Positions 8,960 to 18,187 of a stretch of 64,000 nt of DNA are shown here, piece by piece; position 1 is the first letter of the stretch, and each line of letters begins with the position of its first letter. A model generated the notes under the pieces. That model had not been told where the DNA came from, did not search any database, and saw nothing but the letters and a program-made list of their open reading frames with translations. Source of the stretch: Erythrobacter sp. JK5 (lineage in GTDB: Bacteria > Pseudomonadota > Alphaproteobacteria > Sphingomonadales > Sphingomonadaceae); contig NZ_CP073577.1 of assembly GCF_018205975.1 (NCBI RefSeq), positions 2,356,001 to 2,420,000 on the forward strand, written 5' to 3'. A program made the position numbers and the translations under genes.

Positions 8960-11149
8960 TCAAAAACTGAGCCGCACGCTCGCGCGGACGTTGCGGCCCG
9001 CCAGCGGGACGAATTCCTTGGTGAAGCTCGCATGACGGCGACCCGTGACATCGAAGATGTTGTCCGCCGCGAGCTGCACGGTGACGTTTTCGCGGCTCGG
9101 CAGCGGGCGCCACGAGACGAGCACGTTGACCAGCGCGAAATCGTCGGTCGGGGTCTCGAATGCGGCGACGCGGTCCTGCTCGGCAAACCACTGGATTTCG
9201 CCGCGCAGGTCGAATGCCTCGGTCTGCGCTTCGAGCGCGCCAAGCAGGCTCAGCGGCGGGATCCGCGGGACCGCACTGCCATCGGATAGCTCGGCCTCGA
9301 CATAGGATCCGCGCAAGTCGGCGATCAGCCCGACCCCGCCGGTGTCGAACAGCGGGAACGACACTTCGCCTTCGACACCGAAATAGTCGGCATCCTGCTG
9401 CAGGTAGACGAAGACCGGCAGCCCGTCTTCCTCGCCCCCGGCTTCCGAGAGGTAGATGTAGTCGTCGAACCACTGGCTGAAGACCGCGACGCTGAAGGTC
9501 GCGGTTCCGATCCGGCCGCGCGCGAAACCTTCGAGGCCCCATGCGCTTTCTACCGACAGGTCGGGATCGCCGACCTCGAAAGCCTGCGTCGCGATGTGCG
9601 GCCCGTCAGAGAACAGCTCTTCCGCGCTCGGCGCGCGTTCGGCGCGGGTGACGTTGACCCCGGCGCGGAACGCCTCGTCGGCTTCGTAGACCAGGCCGAC
9701 CGCGCCCGAGAAGGTATCGAAATCGCGCTGGAGGCCGAGCGCGGGTGCCTCGACGTCGGTCATCTCGTAACGGGCGGCGGCCTCGATCTGGAACGGGCCG
9801 TTGCCGAACTCCTGCAGGGTGAACAGCGCGAACTGATCGGTGAGGTTGGGCGGAATATAGGCTTCCGCCCCTTCGGCGAAGAAGTCGCGGTGCAGGTACT
9901 GCGCCCCGCTCGCGCCGCGCCACGGGCCGGTCTGCTGTTGCAGCAGTTCGACCCGGGCCTCGATGCTTTCGCTGTCGAACACGGTTCCGATTTCGGCGCC
10001 TTCGAATTCGGTATGGGTGTAATCGGAATAGCCGACGCGCGCCTTCACCTTCGAAAAGAACCCGTCGCCCAGCGCGATGTCGGCGCGGAAATCGGCGCGG
10101 AACTGTTCGAGCCCGATCGTGACGATTTCCTCGCCTTCCTCTTGCTCGTCCGCTTCGTCCCCGTCCTCGCCTTCGTGCGCGTGTTCGGTGCCCGGACGGC
10201 CCGGGACGCCGTAATCGGTGTCGTACCAGCCGATCGAAGCGCCAAAGCTGCTGTCGCCGAGGATCACGCCAAACCCGGCGTTGACGGTCCAGCTTTCGCT
10301 CGCGGTGTTGGGAACGACACCGCGCCGACCGGCAGCCTCGCGCAATTCTGCCGCTTCCTCGACTTCGCCTTCGGCCGCTTCCTCGTCGGCTTCGTCGAGC
10401 AATTCGGCGCGCAGCGTATCTGAAAGCTGGAAGCCCGCGATCTCGAGATCGTCGCTCTCGCGCCAGCTGCCATCAAGATGGACAACGAAGACATCGCCGA
10501 TCGGCACGTCGAGCGAGGCGCCGCCGGTGCGCAGATCGCTCGCGCTGTCGATCGAGGCGAGTGCGTCGAGATGATAACCCTTTTCGGGAATGCGGGTCGG
10601 AATGCGCTTGTCGATCACGTTGACCGCGCCGCCGATCGCCTGGCTGCCATAGAGCAGCACGGCCGGCCCGCGCAGCACCTCGATCCGCTCGGCGGTGAGC
10701 GGGTCGATCGTGGTCGCGTGATCGACCGAGGTGTTGGAAACGTCGGAGGTCCCCAGCCCATCGACCAGAATGCGTACGCGTTCTCCCTGGAAGCCGCGCA
10801 GCACCGGGCGCGAGGCACCCGGCGCAAAGCCGCTGGCCGAAACGCCCGGCAGCTTGACCAGAACCTCGCCGATCTGCCCGGCAAGATTGCGCTGGATGGC
10901 GTCGGCTTCGAGCACGCTGGTGCCCGCGAGAATATCGAGCTGGCGCAACCCTTCGGCGCTGACGATGATATTGCCCTGGTAGTCGATCTGGCGGTTGTGG
11001 AGATCGTCGTCTGGCCGCTGGTCGCCATCGGTCGAGCCACCCGGCTGCGCCTGCTCGTCATCGGTCCCGGCGTCTGCCCATGCGGGGCTCGCCGCCATGC
11101 CGAGCGAGAGCGCGCTGGCGAGCGCGAGGCGGGAGGGGGTGATCTTCAT
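8960..11149 (-). CDS. TonB-dependent outer-membrane receptor, probable zinc/metal type (ZnuD-like)
   Basis: This is a 729-residue protein with a signal peptide ending near PAWA. A plug domain follows (IGEVLVKLPGVSASG, RPVLRGFQGERVRILVDGLG, IEVLRGPAVLLYGSQAIGG), then a 22-strand barrel ending in the outer-membrane signature ASVRLSF with a terminal Phe. An extracellular loop near residues 318-340 is very rich in His, Asp and Glu (HAHEGEDGDEADEQEEGEE), and the mature N-terminus is also acidic. Such loops occur in ZnuD-type zinc receptors. A Zur-like box upstream agrees with this. Copper or another metal remains possible. Confidence 0.85.
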   Translation of the reverse strand: MKITPSRLALASALSLGMAASPAWADAGTDDEQAQPGGSTDGDQRPDDDLHNRQIDYQGNIIVSAEGLRQLDILAGTSVLEADAIQRNLAGQIGEVLVKLPGVSASGFAPGASRPVLRGFQGERVRILVDGLGTSDVSNTSVDHATTIDPLTAERIEVLRGPAVLLYGSQAIGGAVNVIDKRIPTRIPEKGYHLDALASIDSASDLRTGGASLDVPIGDVFVVHLDGSWRESDDLEIAGFQLSDTLRAELLDEADEEAAEGEVEEAAELREAAGRRGVVPNTASESWTVNAGFGVILGDSSFGASIGWYDTDYGVPGRPGTEHAHEGEDGDEADEQEEGEEIVTIGLEQFRADFRADIALGDGFFSKVKARVGYSDYTHTEFEGAEIGTVFDSESIEARVELLQQQTGPWRGASGAQYLHRDFFAEGAEAYIPPNLTDQFALFTLQEFGNGPFQIEAAARYEMTDVEAPALGLQRDFDTFSGAVGLVYEADEAFRAGVNVTRAERAPSAEELFSDGPHIATQAFEVGDPDLSVESAWGLEGFARGRIGTATFSVAVFSQWFDDYIYLSEAGGEEDGLPVFVYLQQDADYFGVEGEVSFPLFDTGGVGLIADLRGSYVEAELSDGSAVPRIPPLSLLGALEAQTEAFDLRGEIQWFAEQDRVAAFETPTDDFALVNVLVSWRPLPSRENVTVQLAADNIFDVTGRRHASFTKEFVPLAGRNVRASVRLSF

Positions 11150-11165
11150 CGAGAATATCCGTTGC

Positions 11166-11186
11166 TGATAATGTAATAACGTATCA
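11166..11186. promoter_or_regulatory. candidate Zur box
   Basis: A 21-bp interrupted palindrome with TGATA and TATCA outer arms and a TA-n-TA centre lies 17 bases upstream of the TonB receptor start. It resembles alphaproteobacterial Zur operators (TGATA...TATCA with an AT-rich centre). I infer repression of the receptor when zinc is sufficient. Confidence 0.5.
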
Positions 11187-11502
11187 CGCAGCTAGCAGCC
11201 ATTCCGCAAACTGCAAGGCCAACCGACACGACTTCGACGAAACGCGCATTTCTGCGGACAATCGGCATCAGTGATGCGGGATCGTCACGGTCCTGCACGC
11301 CGGGCGAGACCGTCAACCAGGTCGGAACGAGTGCCGGGATGGTGCGGAGAGCACGGCTGCGAGCCGTTGGTCGAAACCGGAGGAGGTCACGTCGGCGAAC
11401 GTCCGCCGGGTCCTGGCCGGGAAGCCGACGGCGAGTATCGGAAGTGCGATCCGCCCGCCGATCGGCCCGAAGGCTGCAAAACACCGAAAGTGCTGTAAAA
11501 AC
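11187..11502. other. intergenic region, no gene seen
   Basis: About 316 bases lie between the receptor promoter and tRNA-Gly. Open frames here show no recognisable family, ribosome-binding site or neighbour coupling. The stretch next to the tRNA 3' end is slightly lower in GC. No integrase or attachment-site duplication was seen. Confidence 0.4.
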
Positions 11503-11577
11503 TGGAGCGGGCGAGGCGATTCGAACGCCCGACCCCAACCTTGGCAAGGTTGTGCTCTACCCCTGAGCTACGCCCGC
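11503..11577 (-). tRNA. tRNA-Gly (GCC)
   Basis: The cloverleaf is complete. The acceptor stem GCGGGCG pairs with CGCCCGC, the D-arm region is TAGCTCAGGGGTAGAGCA, the anticodon loop is CTTGCCAAG giving GCC, and the T-arm contains GTTCGAATC. CCA is encoded at the 3' end. Confidence 0.95.
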
Positions 11578-11793
11578 TCACTGACGCTCGCAGGACAGCA
11601 ATTCCGTGTCCCTGCGGGGGAGGCGGCGCGATTAGCAGCGCGCTGCACCGCCTGCAAGCCAAAAAAGGCGCGGCAAATATCGCTTGATCGAACCGGGCAG
11701 AGCCGCCAGCGCACGCCAACGCTTCACAATGCCGCGATACGCCCCACATTGGGGCAACGAAACGGCGCAAATCCAACGACAGGGAGCAGCCCC

Positions 11794-12732
11794 TTGGCCA
11801 GCATGGGTCTCAATATCGAAGAACAGAAAGCAGTCGACCGGTTCCGCAAGGAGGTCGTCGATCCGTCGCAAACCAAGCTCGTAATCGTCGATTTCTGGGC
11901 CGAATGGTGCGGGCCGTGCAAGGCGCTGACACCGACGCTCGAGAAGATTGCCGCCGAATACGCCGACAAGGGCGTGGTGCTGGCCAAGATCAATGTCGAC
12001 GAGGAACAGTTCATCGCCAGCCAGTTCCAGGTGCGTTCGATCCCGACCGTCTACGCGATGTTCCAGGGGCAGCCGGTCGCCGATCTTTCCAGCGCGCGCA
12101 CCGAAACCCAGTTGAAGCAGGCGCTCGACCAGCTGCTCGAAAAGCTGCCGATCCAGGCCGGTGCCGATGGTGCGCCCGCTGCGCAAGGCCCCTCGCCCGA
12201 AGAGCTGGCGCAGTTCGTCGCTATGGGCGAGCAGGCGCTGAGCGACGGCGATGCGCAACGCGCCGCGGGCATCTTCGCGCAGGTTACCGAATTCGCCGGC
12301 GATCACGGCCCCGCGCATGCCGGGCTGGTCCGCGCGCTGGTGCAGCTCGGCCAGATCGATGAAGCGAACCAGGTCATGGCGGCGATCGAAGCGGACGAAG
12401 CGCTGGCGAAGGATCCGGCGATCGCCGCGGCCAGGAGCGCGCTCGAACTTGCCGGAACGCAGGTCGACGACACCGAGCTCGAAGCGCTCAAGACCGCTGC
12501 CGAAGCCGGCGATGCCTCGATGGAGGCCAAGCTGGCCTATGCCGAAGCGGCCTTCGCGGCCGGACGCCGCGACGAGGCCGCCGATACGCTGCTGGCGATG
12601 ATCGAGGCCGACCGCGAATGGAACGACGGGGCCGCCCGGGCCAAGCTGCTGCAGATCTTCGAAGCCGTGGGCCTCGAAGCCGAATGGGTGGTCGCCAGCC
12701 GCCGCCGACTGTCCAAAATCCTGTTCGGATAA
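11794..12732 (+). CDS. ybbN: thioredoxin-domain co-chaperone, YbbN/CnoX family
   Basis: This is a 312-residue protein. The N-terminal thioredoxin fold has an intact WCGPCK site (Cys39 and Cys42) and the cis-proline segment VRSIPTVY. The C-terminal 170 residues are tetratricopeptide-like helices (MGEQALSDGDAQRAAGIFAQ onward), the CnoX/YbbN arrangement of a redox-sensitive holdase. TTG 11794 is preferred because AGGGAG is seven bases upstream; ATG 11803 is an alternative with poor spacing. The gene is followed after eight bases by the Lon-substrate-domain gene, suggesting a proteostasis operon. Confidence 0.85.
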   Translation: MASMGLNIEEQKAVDRFRKEVVDPSQTKLVIVDFWAEWCGPCKALTPTLEKIAAEYADKGVVLAKINVDEEQFIASQFQVRSIPTVYAMFQGQPVADLSSARTETQLKQALDQLLEKLPIQAGADGAPAAQGPSPEELAQFVAMGEQALSDGDAQRAAGIFAQVTEFAGDHGPAHAGLVRALVQLGQIDEANQVMAAIEADEALAKDPAIAAARSALELAGTQVDDTELEALKTAAEAGDASMEAKLAYAEAAFAAGRRDEAADTLLAMIEADREWNDGAARAKLLQIFEAVGLEAEWVVASRRRLSKILFG

Positions 12733-12740
12733 GTCGCGCA

Positions 12741-13352
12741 ATGTCGAAGCGCCTCTCGATCTTCCCGCTGCCCGGCGCCGTCCTGTTCCCCGGACTGCAA
12801 CTGCCGCTGCATATCTTCGAGCCGCGCTACCGCGCGCTGGTGGGTGACGCGCTGGTGCGCGACCGGCGGATCGCGATGATCCAGCCGCAGCGTTCGACCG
12901 AAGGCGCTCCGCTCTATACGGTCGGCTGCGTCGGCCGGATCGGTGAGATCGAGGCGATGGAAGACGGGCGCTACAACCTCGTCCTCGAAGGGGAAGCGCG
13001 GTTCAAATTGCTGCGCGAGCTCGACGTCACGACCGCGTTCCGCCAGATCGAAGCCGAGCTGATCGACGACGACGAGGACGAGACGCTCACCCATGCACAG
13101 CGCGGTGGTTTCGAATACGAGGCGCGCAAGTTCGCCGATGCGCAGGGCTACAGCGTCGACTGGGATTCGGTCGAGCGGCTCGATGACCAGTCGCTGATCA
13201 ACGGGGTATCGCAAATCGCCCCGTTCGATCCGGCATCCAAACAGGCGCTGCTCGAAGCGCAGAACCTTTCGGCCCGGTGCGAATTGCTGGTGCAGCTGAT
13301 GCTGTTCTACGGCCGCCGCGACGGCGGCGAGGAAATCATCACGCTGCAGTGA
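12741..13352 (+). CDS. LON peptidase substrate-binding domain protein
   Basis: This is a 203-residue protein made of the N-terminal (substrate-recognition) domain of Lon protease without ATPase or peptidase parts. Typical segments are IFPLPGAVLFPGLQLPLHIFEPRYRALV at the N-terminus (residues about 7-34) and GRYNLVLEGEARFKLL. It follows ybbN after eight bases and is probably co-transcribed. A role in proteolysis or protein quality control is inferred from the domain. Confidence 0.85.
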   Translation: MSKRLSIFPLPGAVLFPGLQLPLHIFEPRYRALVGDALVRDRRIAMIQPQRSTEGAPLYTVGCVGRIGEIEAMEDGRYNLVLEGEARFKLLRELDVTTAFRQIEAELIDDDEDETLTHAQRGGFEYEARKFADAQGYSVDWDSVERLDDQSLINGVSQIAPFDPASKQALLEAQNLSARCELLVQLMLFYGRRDGGEEIITLQ

Positions 13353-13469
13353 TCGCGCGTGCGCACCGCAAGGTGCGATCCCCGCGCTCAGCAACCCGCC
13401 AGCGCGCCTGCGCGCCGCAGGGCGTGCGACAATTCGTCGCAGATGAGCGCTTGGCCCTCGGCAGCGAAG

Positions 13470-13483
13470 TAACTAAACGGTTA
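13470..13483. promoter_or_regulatory. TAAC...GTTA inverted repeat just upstream of tetR, possible autoregulatory operator
   Basis: TAAC, six bases, then GTTA ends four bases before the ATG of the TetR gene, inside a short AT-rich stretch. TetR regulators often bind such sites to repress themselves. Short arms make the call tentative. No Shine-Dalgarno sequence is visible, so the mRNA may be leaderless. Confidence 0.35.
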
Positions 13484-13486
13484 TTT

Positions 13487-14134
13487 ATGAATGTCGCGGC
13501 CTTCCCGACCAAAGGCGAGCGTACCCGTGCGCATATCGTCGCCACTGCCGCCAGCCTGTTCTGGCGCCACTCGTTTCACGGCGTTTCGGTCGATCGGGTT
13601 GCCCTCGCGGCCGACGTCAACAAGGCCACCGTCTACCGCTATTTCGCCGACAAGCGCGACCTTGCGCTGGCGGTGGTCAAATACAACGGCGCGGTGACGC
13701 ACGAGCTGATCTTTTCCGGGACGCTCGATCGGTTCGAAGCACCGCAGGATCGACTCGCGGCGATTTTCCGCCTCATCCACCGGGTCCATACCGACGCGCA
13801 TACCGAAAGCGGCGATGTCTATGGGTGTCCGATTGTGGGGCTGGCGCTCGAACTCGGGCTCGACATGCCGGAAATCCGCAAGGAATCGCAGCGCATCTTC
13901 GACCAGATCGAAGCGTTCCTGACCGTAATCGCAAGCGAAGCGATTGCGCTGAATGACCTCGATGCCGATCGCGCGGTGCTGGGCCGCACGCTGGTCCAGT
14001 TGCTCCACGGGGCCTACGCTTCCGCGCGGCTCTCGTCCGATCCGGAGCGCGTGCTCGATGCCGGTCGCGCGGCGCTGGCTCTGATCGGCTTTCCCGACAC
14101 CCCTATTCTCTTGCCGGAGCCCGACAGGCCTTGA
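13487..14134 (+). CDS. TetR/AcrR family transcriptional regulator
   Basis: This is a 215-residue protein. The N-terminal helix-turn-helix is clear: TRAHIVATAASLFWRHSFHG, SVDRVALAADVNKATVYRYF and ADKRDLALAVV. The C-terminal ligand domain contains GCPIVGLALELG. No effector can be deduced. It lies downstream of the Lon-domain gene with a 134-bp gap holding its own promoter and a possible operator. Confidence 0.85.
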   Translation: MNVAAFPTKGERTRAHIVATAASLFWRHSFHGVSVDRVALAADVNKATVYRYFADKRDLALAVVKYNGAVTHELIFSGTLDRFEAPQDRLAAIFRLIHRVHTDAHTESGDVYGCPIVGLALELGLDMPEIRKESQRIFDQIEAFLTVIASEAIALNDLDADRAVLGRTLVQLLHGAYASARLSSDPERVLDAGRAALALIGFPDTPILLPEPDRP

Positions 14135-14273
14135 AACTGCCGCTCCAGACGGCCGCGCCAAGCGCGGGTTTCAAGCCCTTCAGGTCGCACTGATCCCCCA
14201 GATCGGGCTCCGGCATTCCCGGCTGGTTGATCGGGTCGGCAAGGCATGCGGTCGCCGCGCGACAGACCGTCAC
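14103..14273 (-). CDS. small protein coupled to marC (56 residues)
   Basis: A GTG start overlaps the marC stop in a GTGA arrangement, and the frame continues 56 codons to TAG. The predicted peptide has five Cys and segments such as LADPINQPGMPEPDLGDQC and AAVWSGSFKAC. Third-position GC is high in the first two thirds. It overlaps the tail of the convergent TetR gene by 32 bases. I do not recognise the family. The coupling is the main support. Confidence 0.4.
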   Translation of the reverse strand: MTVCRAATACLADPINQPGMPEPDLGDQCDLKGLKPALGAAVWSGSFKACRAPARE

Positions 14274-14896
14274 ATCGCGAAGCTGCCCTTCAGCCCGTCG
14301 ATCACATATTGCGCCGCGAGCGCCGCCAGCAGCACGCCGAGCAGCCGGGTGATCACCGCTTCGACCTTGTCGCCGAGCAGACGGATAAGCGGCCCCGCCG
14401 CGACCAGCGCGGCGGCGGTAATCAGCAGCACCGCGCCCAGTGCCGCGAACACCTCGATCGTCTCGGCTACCCCGTCGGCTTCGTTCATCAGCAGCATCAC
14501 CGCCGCGATCGCCCCCGGCCCGGCGAGCATCGGCATCGCCATCGGGAACACCGACACATCCTCGACTTCCGAGGCGCTGACTTTCTCCGCGCGCTCCTCG
14601 CGCCGCTGGGTGCGTTTTTCGAACACCATCTCGAACGCGATCCAGAACAGCATGAGGCCCCCGGCGATGCGAAAGCTGTCGAGCTCGATATGCAGCGCAT
14701 CGAGCAGGTCTTCGCCGAAGAAGGCGAAGATCAGCAGGATTACCGCCGCGATCCCGGTCGCGCGCAGCGCCATCACCCGCGCCTGCGCCGGAGTGGCGCG
14801 TTTGGTCAGCCCGGCGTAGATCGGCGCGCAGCCCGGCGGGTCGATCACCACGAACAGGGTGATGAAGGCGGAAACGAAGAGTTCGGTGAAGACCAT
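14270..14896 (-). CDS. MarC family integral membrane protein
   Basis: This is a 208-residue protein with six predicted membrane segments. The family signature FVVIDPPGCAPIYAGLT occurs after the first segment, and MAMPMLAGPGAIAAVMLL lies in the second half. MarC proteins are widespread membrane proteins of unsettled function; an early link to multiple antibiotic resistance was not upheld. The ATG at 14896 starts directly before the first membrane helix (MVFTELFVSAFITLF), so longer upstream starts were rejected. Confidence 0.9.
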   Translation of the reverse strand: MVFTELFVSAFITLFVVIDPPGCAPIYAGLTKRATPAQARVMALRATGIAAVILLIFAFFGEDLLDALHIELDSFRIAGGLMLFWIAFEMVFEKRTQRREERAEKVSASEVEDVSVFPMAMPMLAGPGAIAAVMLLMNEADGVAETIEVFAALGAVLLITAAALVAAGPLIRLLGDKVEAVITRLLGVLLAALAAQYVIDGLKGSFAM

Positions 14897-14945
14897 GGCG
14901 GCCTGGCGGATCCCGATGCGTGGTTGCGTGTCGCGCCGCCCCTCA

Positions 14946-15710
14946 TCACTGTTTGGGCGGCGATGCAAGGCCTTCTTCTACCGCGGTGACCCATTCGCCG
15001 TTGTAGTAATAGTCCGCCGCGACGAATTTGGTGCCGTCGGGGCGATGCTCCCAGCGCCACCGCAGGGTTCTGTCGCGCGAAAGCTGCGCGTCGCCCGCCC
15101 CGTCGCTTCCGATCGGGATCGCAGGCGGGGGAGGCACGGTCTCGCCCTCGCGCGGGCAGGTGGCGACAAGCCCGAGGATCGAATCGAGGGCGGTCACCAC
15201 GATGTCGCCGTCCTCGAAGGTCTCGCGCGGCGGCGGCTGCGGATCGTCGCGCCCGGCCACGTCGTAGCTCCATTTGTAGCGGTCGTCGGACTGCCGCACC
15301 CAGGTGGTAACGTAGTTCCCGACGAAGCCATCCTTGTCGCGGAACCGCCCGACGCTGAGCGCCAGCTCGCCATCACAGCTCATGACAACGGTGCGCGGAC
15401 CCCATTCCTGCACTCCGTCGGCATCATCGAGCGCGCCCGCCACCGAGGAAAAGGCGACGGGCCCGTTGCGGCCGTGCAGCAAGGCCCCTGAAGCGGCGTA
15501 TCGGGCGGCCGCGGTGAACTGGCCGATCTCCCTGGCGTCGCGGGCATAGGCGGTTTCGGTGGCGACTATCGTGCTCGGCTGCGCCTTGCCCGGCGCGTTG
15601 GCGAGTACCCGGTCGATGACGCGCGCCGGCGGTCCCTGACGCGGAGCGGCGCAGGCGGAAAGGGCAAGGGCTGCAGCAGCGGACATCAGCAAAGCGGTAT
15701 GCGGTTTCAT
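14946..15710 (-). CDS. lipoprotein of unknown function
   Basis: This is a 254-residue protein with a lipoprotein signal peptide: MKPHTALLMSAAAALALSAC with the lipobox LSAC at residues 17-20. The mature part has no recognised domain. Three further Cys are seen, including one in VMSCDGELALSVG, and a Pro-rich hinge in GETVPPPPAIPIG. The marC gene lies 49 bases downstream and folD is 55 bases upstream on the same strand. Confidence 0.75.
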   Translation of the reverse strand: MKPHTALLMSAAAALALSACAAPRQGPPARVIDRVLANAPGKAQPSTIVATETAYARDAREIGQFTAAARYAASGALLHGRNGPVAFSSVAGALDDADGVQEWGPRTVVMSCDGELALSVGRFRDKDGFVGNYVTTWVRQSDDRYKWSYDVAGRDDPQPPPRETFEDGDIVVTALDSILGLVATCPREGETVPPPPAIPIGSDGAGDAQLSRDRTLRWRWEHRPDGTKFVAADYYYNGEWVTAVEEGLASPPKQ

Positions 15711-15765
15711 CGGAACTCCCTGCTTTGGGCGCGGTCCTTGTGCACGAAGGATTTACGGGGCCTGA

Positions 15766-16659
15766 CTACAGCCCCTCGGGCACCTCGAGCCCGGCATTGC
15801 GCCAGGCCGCGACCAGGGTGTTGCGCAGCAGCACGGCGATGGTCATCGGTCCGACCCCGCCGGGCACCGGCGTGATCGCCGCCGCGACTTCGCTCGCTTC
15901 GTCGAATGCGACGTCGCCGACCAGTCGGCCCTTGTCCTTGCCCGGTTCGGGCGGCAGGCGGTTGATCCCGACATCGATCACGGTCGCGCCGTCCTTGAGC
16001 CAGTCCTTGCGGATCATCTCCGGCCGGCCGACCGCTGCGACGACGATATCCGCGCGCCTGACCACGCCCGGCAAGTCCCTGGTCCGGCTGTGCGCGATCG
16101 TGACGGTGGCGTTGGCATCGACCAGCAGCTGCGCCATCGGCTTGCCGACGATGTTGGAGCGCCCGATCACTACCGCTTCGAGGCCGGAAAGATCGCCCAG
16201 CCGGTCGGTCAGCAGCATCATGCAGCCTAGCGGCGTGCACGGGACGAAGCCCGATTGCCCGACGCTCAGCCGCCCGGCATTGATGACGTGAAACCCGTCG
16301 ACATCCTTGTCCGGGCTGATCGAGGCGATGATCGATTGCTCATCGAGGTGGTCTGGCAGCGGCAGCTGGACGAGGATGCCGTCGACCGCATCGTCGGTGT
16401 TGAGCCGGTCAACCAGCGCCAGCAGCTCCGCCTCGCTGGTGTCGGCGGGCAGCCGGTGTTCGAAGCTTTCCATATTGGCCGCGACGGTCGCCTTGCCCTT
16501 GCTGCCGACATAGACCTGGCTGGCCGGATCGTCGCCGACCAGCACCACCGCCAGGCCCGGCTTGCGCCCGGCCTGCGCGGCGAATTTCAGCGCGCTTTCG
16601 CCCACCCGCTCGCGCAGGCGCGCGGCAAAGGCCTTTCCGTCGATACGAGTAGCGGTCAT
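15766..16659 (-). CDS. folD: methylenetetrahydrofolate dehydrogenase / methenyltetrahydrofolate cyclohydrolase
   Basis: This 297-residue bifunctional one-carbon enzyme uses NADP+. Family signatures are the catalytic YVGSKGKA (YxxxK type), [39 protein letters not shown] and the nucleotide site [16 protein letters not shown], with the C-terminal [16 protein letters not shown]. It lies 14 bases downstream of yggT on the same strand and probably shares its transcript. Confidence 0.97.
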   Translation of the reverse strand: MTATRIDGKAFAARLRERVGESALKFAAQAGRKPGLAVVLVGDDPASQVYVGSKGKATVAANMESFEHRLPADTSEAELLALVDRLNTDDAVDGILVQLPLPDHLDEQSIIASISPDKDVDGFHVINAGRLSVGQSGFVPCTPLGCMMLLTDRLGDLSGLEAVVIGRSNIVGKPMAQLLVDANATVTIAHSRTRDLPGVVRRADIVVAAVGRPEMIRKDWLKDGATVIDVGINRLPPEPGKDKGRLVGDVAFDEASEVAAAITPVPGGVGPMTIAVLLRNTLVAAWRNAGLEVPEGL

Positions 16660-16673
16660 TGGGCCGGTCCGGG

Positions 16674-16967
16674 TCAGTAGGCGCTGGCGAGGCTGCCGAT
16701 CACGATCAGGACGATCTGCAGCAACAGGATCAGGACCAGCGGCGAGAAGTCGATCGCCCCGGTCGAAGGCATGACATTGCGGATCGGGCGCAGCACCGGA
16801 TCGAGCAGGCGATTGATCGATTCATAGACCTGCCGCAGGAAATCGTTCGACGGGCTGATCACGTTGAAGGTGAACAGCAGCCCGATCACGAACTGGATGA
16901 TGATCAGCATCACAAACGCGTTCGTCAGCAGCCGAACGATATCGTAAAGTACGTCGAGTCCATTCAT
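16674..16967 (-). CDS. YggT family membrane protein
   Basis: This is a 97-residue protein with two hydrophobic segments ([19 protein letters not shown] and [18 protein letters not shown]). Between them is the family-typical segment [24 protein letters not shown] (about residues 53-76). YggT proteins are linked to envelope or division functions and osmotic stress in some bacteria. The start at MNGLDVLYD is preferred over a longer frame. It is upstream of folD. Confidence 0.9.
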   Translation of the reverse strand: MNGLDVLYDIVRLLTNAFVMLIIIQFVIGLLFTFNVISPSNDFLRQVYESINRLLDPVLRPIRNVMPSTGAIDFSPLVLILLLQIVLIVIGSLASAY

Positions 16968-17058
16968 TGTGCGACATTCTCTCATTGTGCGGCGCGGGCA
17001 TGGGTGATCCGCGCGCAATTGGGTCCCGTGAGGGGCGTGTTACCCGACTAATACGGCT

Positions 17059-17958
17059 TTATCCACCCCTCACCAGCGTCCCGGCTCCGCGGGCGGTGAA
17101 GAATTCGAGCAGCATGGCGTGCGCGACCCGCCCGTCGAGCACCACCGCCGCCTCGCATCCGGCCTCGACCGCGGAGACGCAGGTTTCGAGCTTGGGCACC
17201 ATCCCGCCCTTGATGACACCGTCCTCGCGCAGTTTCGCGATCTGTGCGGGCGTCAGGTCGGTCAGCAGCGTGCCGTCGGCGTCGAGCACGCCCGCCACGT
17301 CGGTGAGCAGGAACAGCCGCGCCGCGCCCAGCGCCGCCGCGATCGCGCCCGCCATCGTGTCGGCGTTGATATTGTAGGTCGCGCCGTCCTCCCCGCCCGC
17401 AATGGGTGCGATCACCGGGATCATCCCGGCGGCGACCGCCGTGTCGATCACGCTGGTATCAACCTGCGCGGGTTCGCCGACGAAGCCGAGATCGACCGCC
17501 TGTTCGATATTGCTGTCAGGGTCGCGGGTCGTGCGTTCGACCTTGCGCGCAGTTACCAGCCCGCCATCCTTGCCCGACAGGCCCAGCGCCTTGCCACCCG
17601 CCTTGCCGAGCCAGCCGACGATTTCCTTGTTGATCGCGCCCGACAGCACCATTTCCGCGACTTTCGCGGTGGCCTCGTCGGTCACGCGCAACCCGTCCAC
17701 GAACGTGCTCTCCACCCCCAGCTTCGACAGCATCTCGCCGATCTGCGGCCCGCCGCCGTGCACCACCACCGGGTTGATGCCGACCGCCCTGAGCAGCACG
17801 ATATCCTCGGCAAAATCGCGCGCGGCCTGCGGGTTGCCCATCGCATGCCCGCCATATTTCACCACGAAGGTGCGCCCGGCATAGCGCTGGAAATAGGGCA
17901 GCGCCTCGATCAGCACTTCGGCTTTCGCCAGTGTCGCCTGGTCGTTGGCTGCAGTCAT
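17059..17958 (-). CDS. argB: acetylglutamate kinase
   Basis: The enzyme phosphorylates N-acetylglutamate in arginine synthesis. It has 299 residues of the amino-acid-kinase fold: [71 protein letters not shown] and [17 protein letters not shown], all in order. The N-terminal extension ([11 protein letters not shown]) is that of arginine-sensitive hexameric enzymes, so feedback inhibition is likely. Confidence 0.97.
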   Translation of the reverse strand: MTAANDQATLAKAEVLIEALPYFQRYAGRTFVVKYGGHAMGNPQAARDFAEDIVLLRAVGINPVVVHGGGPQIGEMLSKLGVESTFVDGLRVTDEATAKVAEMVLSGAINKEIVGWLGKAGGKALGLSGKDGGLVTARKVERTTRDPDSNIEQAVDLGFVGEPAQVDTSVIDTAVAAGMIPVIAPIAGGEDGATYNINADTMAGAIAAALGAARLFLLTDVAGVLDADGTLLTDLTPAQIAKLREDGVIKGGMVPKLETCVSAVEAGCEAAVVLDGRVAHAMLLEFFTARGAGTLVRGG

Positions 17959-18074
17959 GGTGTGCGCTTTCCCCGCTGTTCGGCCGTCGTTCGATTATCG
18001 ACCGTGCTCCGGGCGCTTAGCCGCTCGAATGCCCGCTGCAAAGCCGTAGCCGCCACCGGCAACGCCATGGCAAG

Positions 18075-18090
18075 GTGCACTATTTTGCAC
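18075..18090. promoter_or_regulatory. GTGCA-n6-TGCAC inverted repeat upstream of DUF2282 gene
   Basis: The arms GTGCA and TGCAC flank six AT-rich bases, about 100 bases before the ATG at 18188. A related but longer TGCACAA/TTGTGCA palindrome occurs upstream of urcA at 45306-45324. Its role as an operator is inferred only. Confidence 0.3.
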
Positions 18091-18187
18091 TTGGCACTGT
18101 AACCGTTTGTTGGTTGACTGCGAATCGCCTGTTGAACGGCGCGCAGATCGTGCCGTCAGGATTGCTTGAAACGGAGGAAATTCATCC

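Noticed and set aside
11503..11577. tRNA-Gly as an integration site
   Set aside because: No integrase, direct repeat of the tRNA 3' end, or foreign-gene block is adjacent.
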